This document shows positions 37,535 through 45,854 of a stretch of 64,000 nucleotides of DNA, one piece after another. Each line of letters starts with the position of its first letter. Positions within the stretch are counted from its first letter, which is position 1. A model generated the notes under the pieces. It was given only the letters and a program-made list of their open reading frames with translations, ran no database searches and was not told the DNA's origin. A program made the position numbers and the translations under genes. The DNA comes from Sphingobacterium daejeonense (lineage in GTDB: Bacteria; Bacteroidota; Bacteroidia; Sphingobacteriales; Sphingobacteriaceae). The stretch is taken from NCBI RefSeq assembly GCF_901472535.1, contig NZ_LR590470.1, forward strand, positions 2,356,001-2,420,000, given 5' to 3'.

Positions 37535-38356
37535 ATGATTGACGTATTATTACCCCATTTAGAATTACGTCCTTTTATAAGAGGATATATTCATAACGTC
37601 ATAGATTTTAGTTTGGAAAACCTAAACAACACATATTTTTTCACGCCGACTCATAAAAAATTTATCATGCTCTATTTAGGAAGTTCGGTTGAAGTAACCT
37701 TTGAAAACAAGAAAAAGGAAAAGAAAAAAGATATGTTGATTATAGGACCTCAAACTACACCTGTAAGCTTATGTTTTGAAAGTAATCATAGAATGATTGC
37801 GATAGAACTACAAAATATCGGTCAGTATTATTTATTGGGAGGCTGTCCTATTCATACCTTAATTGATAGTCATCTAGAAGGTGATGCGGTATTTGGAAAT
37901 CCTGTAAAAGAACTCATTGATAAACTTATTGAAATCAATGACTTGGAAATAATAAAAAAGGAGCTTGATCAGTTTTTCTTAAAAATTCTTAATAGTAATA
38001 AACTCAAAACAAATCGATCTGACATGCTATTGAATGAATTGCCTCAAAACATTCCTATTGCTGCAATGGCTTTGGCGGCTGGGAAAAGTATAAGGCAACT
38101 AGAAAGATTATTTAAAGATAGAATAGGAGTGAGCCCCAACTTTTTCAGGAAACTAAGAAGATTTGCGACCGCTTATAAGATAAAGGAGCTCAATCCAAAT
38201 CAAACATGGACCCAAATCGCATATTCATGTGGTTACTTTGACCAAATGCATCTGATTAAAGATTTTAAAACTTTCTTGGGACATAATCCTAGTTATATCA
38301 ATCAATTGTTGAATCAACAATATCAAGAATATACTAATTATCAGATTCCACAATAA
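37535..38356 (+). CDS. AraC-family transcriptional regulator
   Basis: 273 aa. An N-terminal cupin-like sensor region (residues 1-160) precedes a C-terminal double helix-turn-helix (residues 175-262). First HTH: IPIAAMALAAGKSIRQLERLF. Second HTH: TWTQIAYSCGYFDQMHLIKDF, with the typical F-K-x-F-L-G-x-x-P-x-x-Y end. Divergent from the membrane-protein gene, which it may regulate. Effector unknown. Confidence 0.85.
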   Translation: MIDVLLPHLELRPFIRGYIHNVIDFSLENLNNTYFFTPTHKKFIMLYLGSSVEVTFENKKKEKKKDMLIIGPQTTPVSLCFESNHRMIAIELQNIGQYYLLGGCPIHTLIDSHLEGDAVFGNPVKELIDKLIEINDLEIIKKELDQFFLKILNSNKLKTNRSDMLLNELPQNIPIAAMALAAGKSIRQLERLFKDRIGVSPNFFRKLRRFATAYKIKELNPNQTWTQIAYSCGYFDQMHLIKDFKTFLGHNPSYINQLLNQQYQEYTNYQIPQ

Positions 38357-38403
38357 AAATCCTAAATCAAATTGTCATTTCGATTGTTCTTTACAATAAA
38401 AAG

Positions 38404-38793
38404 ATGGTAAAATTAGATCCCATAATAGCTGTAAAAGATGTATTATCCAGTTCAAGGTGGTATGAGGAACTCTTTGGCTTAAAGAGTAAACATGGCGGAA
38501 GTAATTTCGCAGTGTTACAAGATGAATCTGGAGAAACTGTCATCTGTTTGCATGAATGGGGGAGCCATAATCATCCTTCTATGACGGATCCAACCATCCT
38601 TCCTGGCAATGGCTTAATATTATATTTCAAAACCACAGATTTTGAATCTATAAGAGGAAAAGCTGAAGAAATGGAAGTTCAAATTATTCAAGATACCCAT
38701 CTAAATACCAATTCTAATAGGTTAGAATTTTCAATTAAGGATTTGGACGGATATTATATCAGCATTACTGAATATCATAATTACCAAGGGTAG
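38404..38793 (+). CDS. VOC-family (glyoxalase-like) protein
   Basis: 129 aa, one pair of beta-alpha-beta-beta-beta modules. It opens with IIAVKDVLSSSRWYEELFGL and ends FSIKDLDGYYISITEY, the hallmark pattern of the VOC superfamily (glyoxalase, bleomycin-binding, dioxygenase). Possible metal ligands are a His in LHEWGSHNH and a late Glu. The specific activity is unknown. It follows the AraC gene by 47 bases in the same direction and could be its partner. Confidence 0.75.
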   Translation: MVKLDPIIAVKDVLSSSRWYEELFGLKSKHGGSNFAVLQDESGETVICLHEWGSHNHPSMTDPTILPGNGLILYFKTTDFESIRGKAEEMEVQIIQDTHLNTNSNRLEFSIKDLDGYYISITEYHNYQG

Positions 38794-39395
38794 CAATTCT
38801 TTCGAATAATATAAATAAAGTCGTGTAAAATATTCTTTAACGGCTTTTTTGGGATATAATTCACTAATATTTCACTTGTTTAAACACTTAATTTTCCTTC
38901 TGAATATATTTTAATACTTTATGTTAATTCAGATTCTATGAGGTTTATTGTAGCCATAAAAAGATTTGTCGGGTTTCGATGAAATTCTTAACTATTTTCG
39001 GTACAAAAATCTTTTTTTTATTCCATCTAAAAATCTTGTCTGAGAGTGATTTTTACGGGTTTTTCATGCTGTATTTATTGAATTACAATAATTAAAAAAT
39101 TTAATAAAACAGATGTTTAACCATCTTTTTTGAGCTACTAAAACATATTAGCAAAATTAAAAATTTCAATTAAGTATGTAGGGCATATGCTACAAATACA
39201 AATTAACAGGCCGTTTTGGGCACTATTGATTTTAAGGAACAAAATTCCTGTGTATTTTTGTAGACCATTATTAAATGGCACACAAACTATTAGAAAAATT
39301 AAAAGAAGTATTAAAAAATTACAGCAATTAATTAACTGGATAGAAAGATTAGTCTGAATTCAGGGAACTAAAGTTGTAATTGCAAATAATCGAAT
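38794..39395. other. Intergenic region upstream of the first peptide-fimbrillin module
   Basis: A weak terminator-like stem (38817-38851) follows the VOC gene. A TATTTTTG sequence at 39253-39260 fits the Bacteroidota -7 element, with only a T-run at -33. An 18-codon ORF at 39275-39331 encodes an amphipathic-looking peptide (MAHKLLEKLKEVLKNYSN) and may be chance. The remainder is A/T rich. Confidence 0.5.
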
Positions 39396-39557
39396 ATGAA
39401 AAAGCAATATAAATCACCCCATATCAATATGGTCAAGGTTCAGATGGAAGCTGATATTGCTCTTGGTTCGGCAAAAGTATACCCTTACAACGAAAAAGGT
39501 GAAATGTATGAATCTTGGGAGCAAGAACCTGATGACAGTAGAAATATTGATTGGTAA
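39396..39557 (+). CDS. Small conserved peptide gene of module 1, 53 aa
   Basis: ATG 39396 opens MKKQYKSPHINMVKVQMEAD and the gene ends ...DDSRNIDW before TAA. It lies 25 bases upstream of the fimbrillin-like gene. A clear paralog exists at 47523-47687 in the same position before the second fimbrillin-like gene. The two share Y-x-SP-x-I, an I-A-x-GSA-x-V-x-P-x-N core, an E-x-W and the S-x-x-IDW end. No signal peptide. Conservation of both sequence and position supports a real gene. Its role is unknown; a secretion, chaperone or peptide-signal partner of the fimbrillin is possible. Confidence 0.7.
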   Translation: MKKQYKSPHINMVKVQMEADIALGSAKVYPYNEKGEMYESWEQEPDDSRNIDW

Positions 39558-39582
39558 TTATAAAATTGGATTTAAAAATAAA

Positions 39583-41256
39583 ATGAATAGAATAAATAAA
39601 AATATTTGCCTAAAGTGGAGCATGGGCTTTATGGCGATTTTAATGCTGACATTCTCATCTTGTCAAAAAGATACAGATGCTGGCACTGGCACTGGGGATG
39701 CCAAAGTAATGGTTCAAATGGATGGTGTTTCTTTTGAACAAGACAATTATGATTACGGCGCTAAATCAAGTGCTGCAAATTCTTCAGCTTCGGGCATCGT
39801 TAAAGACACGTCTATTGTATATGATGATTTTGTAGTGGATGTTCAAATGACAAACGAAACTGACAGATCTAGCAGAACCGTAAATAATAATACAGTTTAT
39901 AGAGCTGGTAACAGCAATATGGCTGCCTCTACTACTGTTACTACAAAATTAGCTCCTGGAATTAAATATAAATTAGTTGCATTTAATTCTGATGGTACTT
40001 TGAATCAAATAAAAGAATATACTGTTGGCAGTGAAGCGACAACCGGGCCAATGAGTTTAGATGCTGGTAAAAACTATACTTTCGTTGCATATTCTTTTAA
40101 TGGCACTACCTCTCTGCCAGATGTAAGCTATAAAACAACTGTTAAAACCTTCGCAAATGCCATTTTACCAACTGTTGATAAAGACCTTATGGTATTTGTT
40201 GCGAAGAATAGAGCGATTAGTCACGGAGATACAAAGCTTGCAATCGTGTTAAAACACAGGTTCAGTATGATTACTACGAAATTGACCATGGTTGCAAAAA
40301 TGACTGGTTCAATTAAGTCACTAGTAAATACAACTATTGGACCTACGCATGCAAATGCAACGTTTAACTTTACTGATGAAACTCTTACATATGGTGGAAC
40401 ATTAACTTCCCGACCATCTGTAGCATGGCCAAACCTTGCAGTAGGTTTACGTGAAGTAATTAGTACTCCAACATTGTTAATTGCTCCTATGGCATCAAAT
40501 AAAACCTTAGTTTTTGGTTCTATTATGATTGATGATGAAACCAAAACTAACTTTACTATCAATAATATCAGAGTAAATCCAGGATGTAAATATAATTTAA
40601 ACCTGAATTTCAGAACATGTACTGAACCTGTTAATTTAGCGAATGATGCAATGAATTGGTCTTATCCAGTTAATGGTTCTTACACAGGTTGTATAACTCC
40701 AAGCGGAGAAGTTAAAAATGGTACACTATTAAGTCACACTTTTAATGCACCAGCTTCAAATTATGGGTTTACCTTTGATATGACAGAATTAGATAATGCA
40801 ATAAATGTTGAAGTAAACGGTACTAGAATATTCACAGACCCTGCATTGGCAATTAAAGAAAATTCGCAAATTCAATTTCAAACTTATGATAACACAGCTA
40901 ATGGTGAAGGTATTATAACAAGAAATATCATGTTTGTAGGTGGTGATGAATATGGATTGGATAGAAATGGAGATAAAATTCATGATGTACCTGAAATTTG
41001 GTTGATTAAAGGAACTGCTACAAAACCAATGATCAGAATAAGTATCAGTAAAACTGGAGAAGTTGCTATGTTAGGTAGTAAAACTAGTGGTGGAGATTTA
41101 GTTCAATTGATATTGAAGAATAATATGAAGTTCAATACAGTGCCTTGGAATTCAACTTCTCCTAATGTTGTTAAAATAACTCAGAGGGTATCTAATAAAA
41201 CTGTTGTTATTGGTAAAGGATACGGACAAAGAAAAATCGCTTGTCCAACAACTTAA
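39583..41256 (+). CDS. Fimbrillin-like lipoprotein 1
   Basis: The start is set at ATG 39583; an upstream in-frame start only translates the peptide gene in another frame. 557 aa with leader ILMLTFSSC. The N-terminal half has two beta-sandwich-type segments (LAPGIKYKLVAFNSDGTLN, LDAGKNYTFVAYSFNG) as in FimA/Mfa-type fimbrillins. The C-terminal half contains YGFTFDMTELDNAINVEVNG and ends VVIGKGYGQRKIACP, shared with the paralog at 45855. It is presumably exported, lipidated and assembled at the surface. Frame intact; terminator at 41291. Confidence 0.7.
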   Translation: MNRINKNICLKWSMGFMAILMLTFSSCQKDTDAGTGTGDAKVMVQMDGVSFEQDNYDYGAKSSAANSSASGIVKDTSIVYDDFVVDVQMTNETDRSSRTVNNNTVYRAGNSNMAASTTVTTKLAPGIKYKLVAFNSDGTLNQIKEYTVGSEATTGPMSLDAGKNYTFVAYSFNGTTSLPDVSYKTTVKTFANAILPTVDKDLMVFVAKNRAISHGDTKLAIVLKHRFSMITTKLTMVAKMTGSIKSLVNTTIGPTHANATFNFTDETLTYGGTLTSRPSVAWPNLAVGLREVISTPTLLIAPMASNKTLVFGSIMIDDETKTNFTINNIRVNPGCKYNLNLNFRTCTEPVNLANDAMNWSYPVNGSYTGCITPSGEVKNGTLLSHTFNAPASNYGFTFDMTELDNAINVEVNGTRIFTDPALAIKENSQIQFQTYDNTANGEGIITRNIMFVGGDEYGLDRNGDKIHDVPEIWLIKGTATKPMIRISISKTGEVAMLGSKTSGGDLVQLILKNNMKFNTVPWNSTSPNVVKITQRVSNKTVVIGKGYGQRKIACPTT

Positions 41257-41290
41257 AACAAGATTAATTTTTATAAACATAATAGAATAG

Positions 41291-41314
41291 AGAGCCTGAA
41301 GTCATTCAGGCTCT
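41291..41314 (+). terminator. Terminator after fimbrillin-like gene 1
   Basis: Stem AGAGCCTGA/TCAGGCTCT with a TTTTTATTTT tail. Confidence 0.85.
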
Positions 41315-41386
41315 TTTTATTTTACTTAAATTTTTGTAGCATAATGCCTAACAATTTCGTATAGTTTACATAAACTATTAATAATT

Positions 41387-41734
41387 ATGAAAAGATTCCT
41401 GTTTTTAGCTTTAAGCTTATTATTGTTTTCGTCTTGCGAGAAGGACGGTGAAATGGTAGATTCCCAAGATTGTCACATCAAAATGAAAGAACAGTTTAAG
41501 GATGAATTGAAATGTTCCTCAAATGGACAAGGTGAGAGTGTTCATCTCTTTAAAGGTGTGTACAAAGGAAAAACTGTTTATTATCCTTTAACTGTATGTG
41601 CCAATTGTAATACGATGCCACCTAAATTTGGATATACTTGCAGTATGGAAAAAGTCGAGTTTGAAGATTTCAATGAAAACATGAAAGAGCAAACAAAAGT
41701 CTATGATAGCTGCAACAAAAAGTTCAGCGAGTAA
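41387..41734 (+). CDS. Cysteine-rich small lipoprotein, copy 1
   Basis: 115 aa with leader LLLFSSC. The mature protein has six cysteines, including CANCN and YTCSMEKVEFEDF, and ends DSCNKKF. It is a tandem paralog of the next gene: same length, same C-x-x-C, same HLFKGxYxGKxVYxxxTxCxNC core. Probably periplasmic and disulfide-bonded. Family not recognised. Confidence 0.65.
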   Translation: MKRFLFLALSLLLFSSCEKDGEMVDSQDCHIKMKEQFKDELKCSSNGQGESVHLFKGVYKGKTVYYPLTVCANCNTMPPKFGYTCSMEKVEFEDFNENMKEQTKVYDSCNKKFSE

Positions 41735-41765
41735 ATAATTCTTAACTACCAATAATATTTATTTT

Positions 41766-42128
41766 ATGAAAAACTTATTGTTATTATTTTTTATGACTGC
41801 CTTTTTTATTTCGTGTGATTCGGATAAAGAATTTGAAGACATTGGCGATGCGTCAGAATGTTCACTTAAAATGAAGGAACATTTTAAAGAAGAATTATAT
41901 TGTAATACAAATACTGAAATTAGTACACATTCAACACATCTTTTTAAAGGCAACTACAATGGAAAAATTGTATATTTTACATATACTGACTGCGAAAATT
42001 GCCTTAGAGAAACTCCTCAATCTGGTTATACCTGCGAACTTGAATTAGTGGAATTCAATAGGGATTTTGAAAATGTGAAGGATAGAAAATTGGTGTACAA
42101 TAGTTGTGAAAAAAAATTCTATGAATAA
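41766..42128 (+). CDS. Cysteine-rich small lipoprotein, copy 2
   Basis: 120 aa, leader FMTAFFISC. Shares SLKMKEHFKEEL, HLFKGNYNGKIVYF, CENC, YTCELELVEF and SCEKKF with the preceding gene, 31 bases upstream. A local tandem duplication followed by divergence is the simplest explanation. Co-transcription is likely. Confidence 0.65.
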   Translation: MKNLLLLFFMTAFFISCDSDKEFEDIGDASECSLKMKEHFKEELYCNTNTEISTHSTHLFKGNYNGKIVYFTYTDCENCLRETPQSGYTCELELVEFNRDFENVKDRKLVYNSCEKKFYE

Positions 42129-42185
42129 ATCCTGCTTGTTAAATCTCATTTAAGCTCTGTTTAATTTTTTTTATTTTTGCTATCG

Positions 42186-42578
42186 ATGAAAAAAGAGTTC
42201 GTAATAGATGGAAATAGAATAAAAGATAAAAGCAGCTTATATGAAGAGATCAATAGGCAATTTATGCAAGAGGAAAGTTGGCAATTAGCTGAAAGCTTAG
42301 ATGCTTTCGATGATCTCTTGTATGGCGGGTTTGGAGCAATCAAGGAAAAAGAAGAAATAAAAATTGTTTGGTTGAATTTTGATAGCAATAAAGAAGCTTT
42401 CGGATTAGATTTTACAAGAAATTTCTATAAAGAAAAACTTGAACAACCGGAAAATTTTGATTCAAAATTAGTCCGCCGTCAATTAGATGACTTAGAAAGG
42501 GGAGAAGGGCAAACGTATTTTGAGATAATTGAAGAAATTATATCTTCACATCCTAATATAGAATTGATAAAAAAATAG
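42186..42578 (+). CDS. Barstar-family protein
   Basis: 130 aa from ATG 42186 (MKKEFVIDGNRIKDKSSLYE). The pattern I-D-G-x-x-I-x-D...L-x-x-x-L-x-F...LDAFDDLLYGGFG matches the barstar (RNase-inhibitor) fold, which blocks barnase-like toxins. No barnase-like nuclease lies within the window, so this is an orphan immunity gene. Frame intact; the terminator at 42573 is shared with the converging gene. Confidence 0.75.
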   Translation: MKKEFVIDGNRIKDKSSLYEEINRQFMQEESWQLAESLDAFDDLLYGGFGAIKEKEEIKIVWLNFDSNKEAFGLDFTRNFYKEKLEQPENFDSKLVRRQLDDLERGEGQTYFEIIEEIISSHPNIELIKK

Positions 42579-42602
42579 GCGATGAATTATCATCGCCTAT
42601 TT
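42573..42602. terminator. Bidirectional terminator between barstar and GNAT genes
   Basis: Stem AAATAGGCGATGA/TCATCGCCTATTT around ATTA, with A and T flanks on both sides. Confidence 0.85.
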
Positions 42603-42619
42603 CATTTATTAAACAAATA

Positions 42620-43135
42620 TTAAACAACAGCTCGCTTCATCAAAATATCTATCTGTTCATCGGATCCGAGTTTGAATGTATGTTTGTCAAATTCCTCAAA
42701 CCCATTTTTCTTATAAAAGCTGATCGCACGAGCATTCTCTTCCCATACGCCTAACCAAATCGTAGGTACGCGCAAATTCTTTGCAGTTTCCAAGGCTTTG
42801 AAAAATAACATTTGACCTACCTGCTTGCCATAATGACTTGCATAGACGTAAATCCGCTCTATCTCAATATGATCTTCAAGCTTAAATTCAGTCTGGGCTT
42901 GCCCAACATTGAGTTTCAGATAACCTATAGGATCTTCCTGATCCCAGGCAATATAAAAAATGGACTCTACGTTCTTCAGCTCATTATGAACTTGAAGATC
43001 TGAAAACCTTTCCGCTAAATATTCCTGCATATCCTCAGCAGTATTACGTTCTTGAAAAGTTTCCAGAAATGTTTCTCGTCCTATTTTTTGAATAATGAGT
43101 ACATCATCGACAGATGCTACTTTAATTTGAATCAT
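42620..43135 (-). CDS. GNAT-family N-acetyltransferase
   Basis: 171 aa. The acetyl-CoA-binding motif A appears as RIYVYASHYGKQVGQMLFFK (positions about 100-119). Motif B is in LGVWEENARAISFYKKNGFEEF, where GNATs bind the cofactor pyrophosphate. Substrate unknown; small-molecule or protein N-termini are both possible. Frame intact. Confidence 0.85.
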   Translation of the reverse strand: MIQIKVASVDDVLIIQKIGRETFLETFQERNTAEDMQEYLAERFSDLQVHNELKNVESIFYIAWDQEDPIGYLKLNVGQAQTEFKLEDHIEIERIYVYASHYGKQVGQMLFFKALETAKNLRVPTIWLGVWEENARAISFYKKNGFEEFDKHTFKLGSDEQIDILMKRAVV

Positions 43136-43219
43136 AATATTAAGTCCTAGGTGGCTAAATTTATCTAAATTATCGCAATTCAGATAAAAAAATCAGAGTT
43201 ATGACGTTAAAATTATAGT

Positions 43220-43738
43220 TTACGGTAACAATTTGGAGTAAATACGGTAGTTTTCCTCGTCAAAACACACAAATGTTACATTTTGGATAAATTCATCCTC
43301 AACTAAATAGTCTTGAACAGCATGAATTGCAATTTCTGCAGCCCTTTCCTTCGGAAATCCGTAAATACCAGTGCTGATATTAGGGAATGCTATAGATTTG
43401 AGGTTATTTTTGGAAGCCAACTTTAAACTGTTATGGTAAGCTGAATACAATAACTTATCTTCATTTTTAGATCCATCCTGCCATACAGGTCCTACAGCAT
43501 GAATAACATAATCAGCAGGTAGGTCTCCCGCATTGGTAATCACAGCTTCTCCAGTTTTGCAACCACCTTGTTTATTTCGGATATGAACGCATTCTTCCAA
43601 AATTGCTTTCCCACCTGCACGATGAATTGCTCCATCAACACCACCACCATCCATTAAGGAAGTATTGGCAGCATTAACAATAACATCTGTTTCACATTTT
43701 GTTATATCACCTAGCTCTAGTTTTATCTTATGCTCCAT
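43220..43738 (-). CDS. Macro-domain ADP-ribose hydrolase (YmdB-like)
   Basis: 172 aa, one macro domain. The ADP-ribose-binding loops are [20 protein letters not shown] near residue 20 and [18 protein letters not shown] near residue 125. Family members remove ADP-ribose or O-acetyl groups from ADP-ribose derivatives. Length and loops are those of the bacterial YmdB/TARG-like group. It is separated from the GNAT gene by 84 bases, in the same direction. Confidence 0.88.
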   Translation of the reverse strand: MEHKIKLELGDITKCETDVIVNAANTSLMDGGGVDGAIHRAGGKAILEECVHIRNKQGGCKTGEAVITNAGDLPADYVIHAVGPVWQDGSKNEDKLLYSAYHNSLKLASKNNLKSIAFPNISTGIYGFPKERAAEIAIHAVQDYLVEDEFIQNVTFVCFDEENYRIYSKLLP

Positions 43739-44014
43739 TTGTTCAATTAATTAATAATTTGCTACCTATAGAACCTACGAATCATATAATCGTTGGATAT
43801 ATTCTAAAAATATTCAATTAATTCAAACTAATTCTCGCCTTGATTGTTTCAAATTTATTTACAATATGATTGTTACAACGCATATCGCAATACAACCATA
43901 AAACTGTAGATTGACTCTTTTCAGAATTTAGTTATACAACATTTACTTGTCAATGTACAGTCGATTATACCCCTGTCGCTAGGGGTATAATTGTTTTTGG
44001 ACTGGATGACTTAG

Positions 44015-44204
44015 TTAGACATAAGACATTAGACATAAGACATTAGAACTTTCAAGGCTTATTAAACTTAATTATCAAACACTCAATATTTGGCATAATA
44101 AAATAGTTCAAATCGAACTTAAGCTCATTTTATAAAACCATACATAAGTTATTTTAGTAAACTATATCTTTGTCTAATGTCTTATGTCTAGTGTCTTATG
44201 TCTA
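44015..44204. repeat. MITE-like element with 31-bp inverted repeats
   Basis: The left arm (44015-44045, TAGACATAAGACATTAGACA...) and right arm (44174-44204) are reverse complements with one mismatch in 31, enclosing 128 bases of A/T-rich DNA. Each arm is itself an AGACATAAGACATTAG repeat. Related AGACATAAGACATAAG units occur at 58039-58078. No coding capacity. Confidence 0.6.
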
Positions 44205-44226
44205 CTTTCAATTTACCGTCTAAAAT

Positions 44227-44940
44227 ATGTGCTACCATGTTGGATCTCCGAGTAAATCGGAGCTAAAGAATAAATTACCAAAGAAAAAAATCTATTACCC
44301 GAATGAGAATGAAATCTTTCATATCTCAGGATTTACTCGTCCTTATTTACCGGTTACTCTAAATTCAGATGTTGATTCAGTAATTGAAGCTCGATGGAAA
44401 TTGATACCAGGTTGGGTAAAGAATGAAACAGACGCTGGAAAGTATGCCAACACCCTAAATGCAGAGTCTGAAAGTATTTTCGAAAAAGCTAGTTACAAGG
44501 ATTATATTCTCAAAAATAGAGGGTTACTATATGTAAGTGGTTTTTATGAACCACATAAAGTTGCTGGAAAAAAAGAATCTGAGAACTATTTTATCTATGC
44601 TCCACAGAATGAGATATTAACTTTGGGAGTAGTTTACAATAACTTTACGGACCAAGAAACGGGAGAAACATATCCTACTTTCTCGATCATTACAACTGCC
44701 GCGAATCCTTTGTTAGAAGAAATACATAATGAAAAGAAACGGATGCCATTAATCATTTCAGCACAAGATCGTGATGCATGGTTATTTGCTGAAGGAAAAC
44801 AGGAAATCCAAGACCTTATGAAACCTTATCCTGGTGATTTGGGTAGTCACCAGGTCTATCGAGTAACCGGAGCCAGGGGAGAAGATACAAACAAACCAGG
44901 AATCCAAGATAAATGGTCTGGTCAAACCAGTTTATTTTAA
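44227..44940 (+). CDS. SRAP-family protein (YedK/HMCES-like)
   Basis: 237 aa starting MCYHVG, so the conserved Cys2 becomes the N-terminal nucleophile after Met removal. It forms a thiazolidine crosslink with abasic sites in single-stranded DNA, protecting them. Further family marks are TLNAESESIFEKASYKDYI, GFYEPH (active-site Glu), FSIITTAANPLLEEIH and RMPLII. Length is normal and the frame intact. The MITE-like element ends 23 bases before the start codon. Confidence 0.88.
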   Translation: MCYHVGSPSKSELKNKLPKKKIYYPNENEIFHISGFTRPYLPVTLNSDVDSVIEARWKLIPGWVKNETDAGKYANTLNAESESIFEKASYKDYILKNRGLLYVSGFYEPHKVAGKKESENYFIYAPQNEILTLGVVYNNFTDQETGETYPTFSIITTAANPLLEEIHNEKKRMPLIISAQDRDAWLFAEGKQEIQDLMKPYPGDLGSHQVYRVTGARGEDTNKPGIQDKWSGQTSLF

Positions 44941-44952
44941 AAATCTAAACCT

Positions 44953-45786
44953 ATGAAAATAAAAAGCATACTGATCAGTGGCTTCGCAGCTTCACTATTG
45001 CTAAGCTCTTGTTCAGTATCACAGAAATTAAGTGAGAAGCCTTACGTAATTGTTCAAAAGGAAGGGCGGGAGGCCAAAAAATGGAAATTAGTCTGGGAAG
45101 ATGATTTTGATGGGAATGAAATAGACTCTACAAAATGGAGCAGGATCCCTAAAGGAGAATCGGATTGGAATAGGCATATGAGTACCGTAGATGACGTCTT
45201 TAGATTAGAGAATGGTAGTCTCTATCTTAGAGGAATCAATAATCCAGACACAACCAAAGATTCAAGACCTTTTATAACCGGCGGAATATGGAGTAAGAAC
45301 AAATTTGCTTTTCAATATGGCAGAATTGAGATCCGTGCTAAATTGGGAAGCGCTCAAGGTGCTTGGCCTGCTATGTGGATGCTTGCTGAGCTTGATAAAT
45401 ATGGTAAATATCCATTGAATGGGGAAATCGATATTATGGAACATTTGAACTATGATACGATTATTTACCAGACTACACATTCACATTATACTTTGAATTT
45501 AGGTCAAAAAGACAACCCTCCCCATGGAGGCACTGCACCTGTAAATGCCAATGAATATAATGTTTATGGCCTCAGCTGGTACCCTGACAAAATTGTGTTT
45601 CAATTGAATGGAAAAGATACCTTTACATACCCAAGGGTAGATGGAGTGGATAAATCACAATGGCCATATGACCAACCGTTTTTTATATTGATAGACCAAC
45701 AGCTCGGTGGCAACTGGGTAGGTCAAGTTGATCAGAGTCAATTGCCTGTTGAGATGGAAATCGATTGGGTAAAAGTATACCAATAG
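44953..45786 (+). CDS. GH16-family lipoprotein glucanase
   Basis: 277 aa, leader ASLLLSSC (lipobox), then a glycoside hydrolase family 16 domain. The catalytic signature GEIDIMEHL near residue 155 has both glutamates and the Asp. Aromatic subsites include QGAWPAMWMLAE and HGGTAP. Members cut beta-1,3/1,4-glucans such as laminarin; the exact substrate is not determined. It is probably surface or periplasmic and lies 12 bases after the SRAP gene. Confidence 0.88.
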   Translation: MKIKSILISGFAASLLLSSCSVSQKLSEKPYVIVQKEGREAKKWKLVWEDDFDGNEIDSTKWSRIPKGESDWNRHMSTVDDVFRLENGSLYLRGINNPDTTKDSRPFITGGIWSKNKFAFQYGRIEIRAKLGSAQGAWPAMWMLAELDKYGKYPLNGEIDIMEHLNYDTIIYQTTHSHYTLNLGQKDNPPHGGTAPVNANEYNVYGLSWYPDKIVFQLNGKDTFTYPRVDGVDKSQWPYDQPFFILIDQQLGGNWVGQVDQSQLPVEMEIDWVKVYQ

Positions 45787-45793
45787 AAAATAA

Positions 45794-45819
45794 AACGGCC
45801 AAACAATTGTTCGGCCGTT
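45794..45819. terminator. Bidirectional terminator after the GH16 gene
   Basis: Stem AACGGCC/GGCCGTT with a 12-base loop and A/T flanks, between the converging GH16 and fimbrillin-like 2 genes. Confidence 0.8.
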
Positions 45820-45854
45820 ATTTTCAAACTATATTCCTGTTTTAAATGGGTTCC

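Noticed and set aside
39457..39582. N-terminal extension of fimbrillin-like 1
   Set aside because: It is an out-of-frame translation of the 53-aa peptide gene; the lipoprotein leader starts at 39583.
44015..44204. CRISPR-like repeats at AGACATAAG tracts
   Set aside because: Units are head-to-tail with no spacers and the two clusters are inverted; a MITE-like element fits better.
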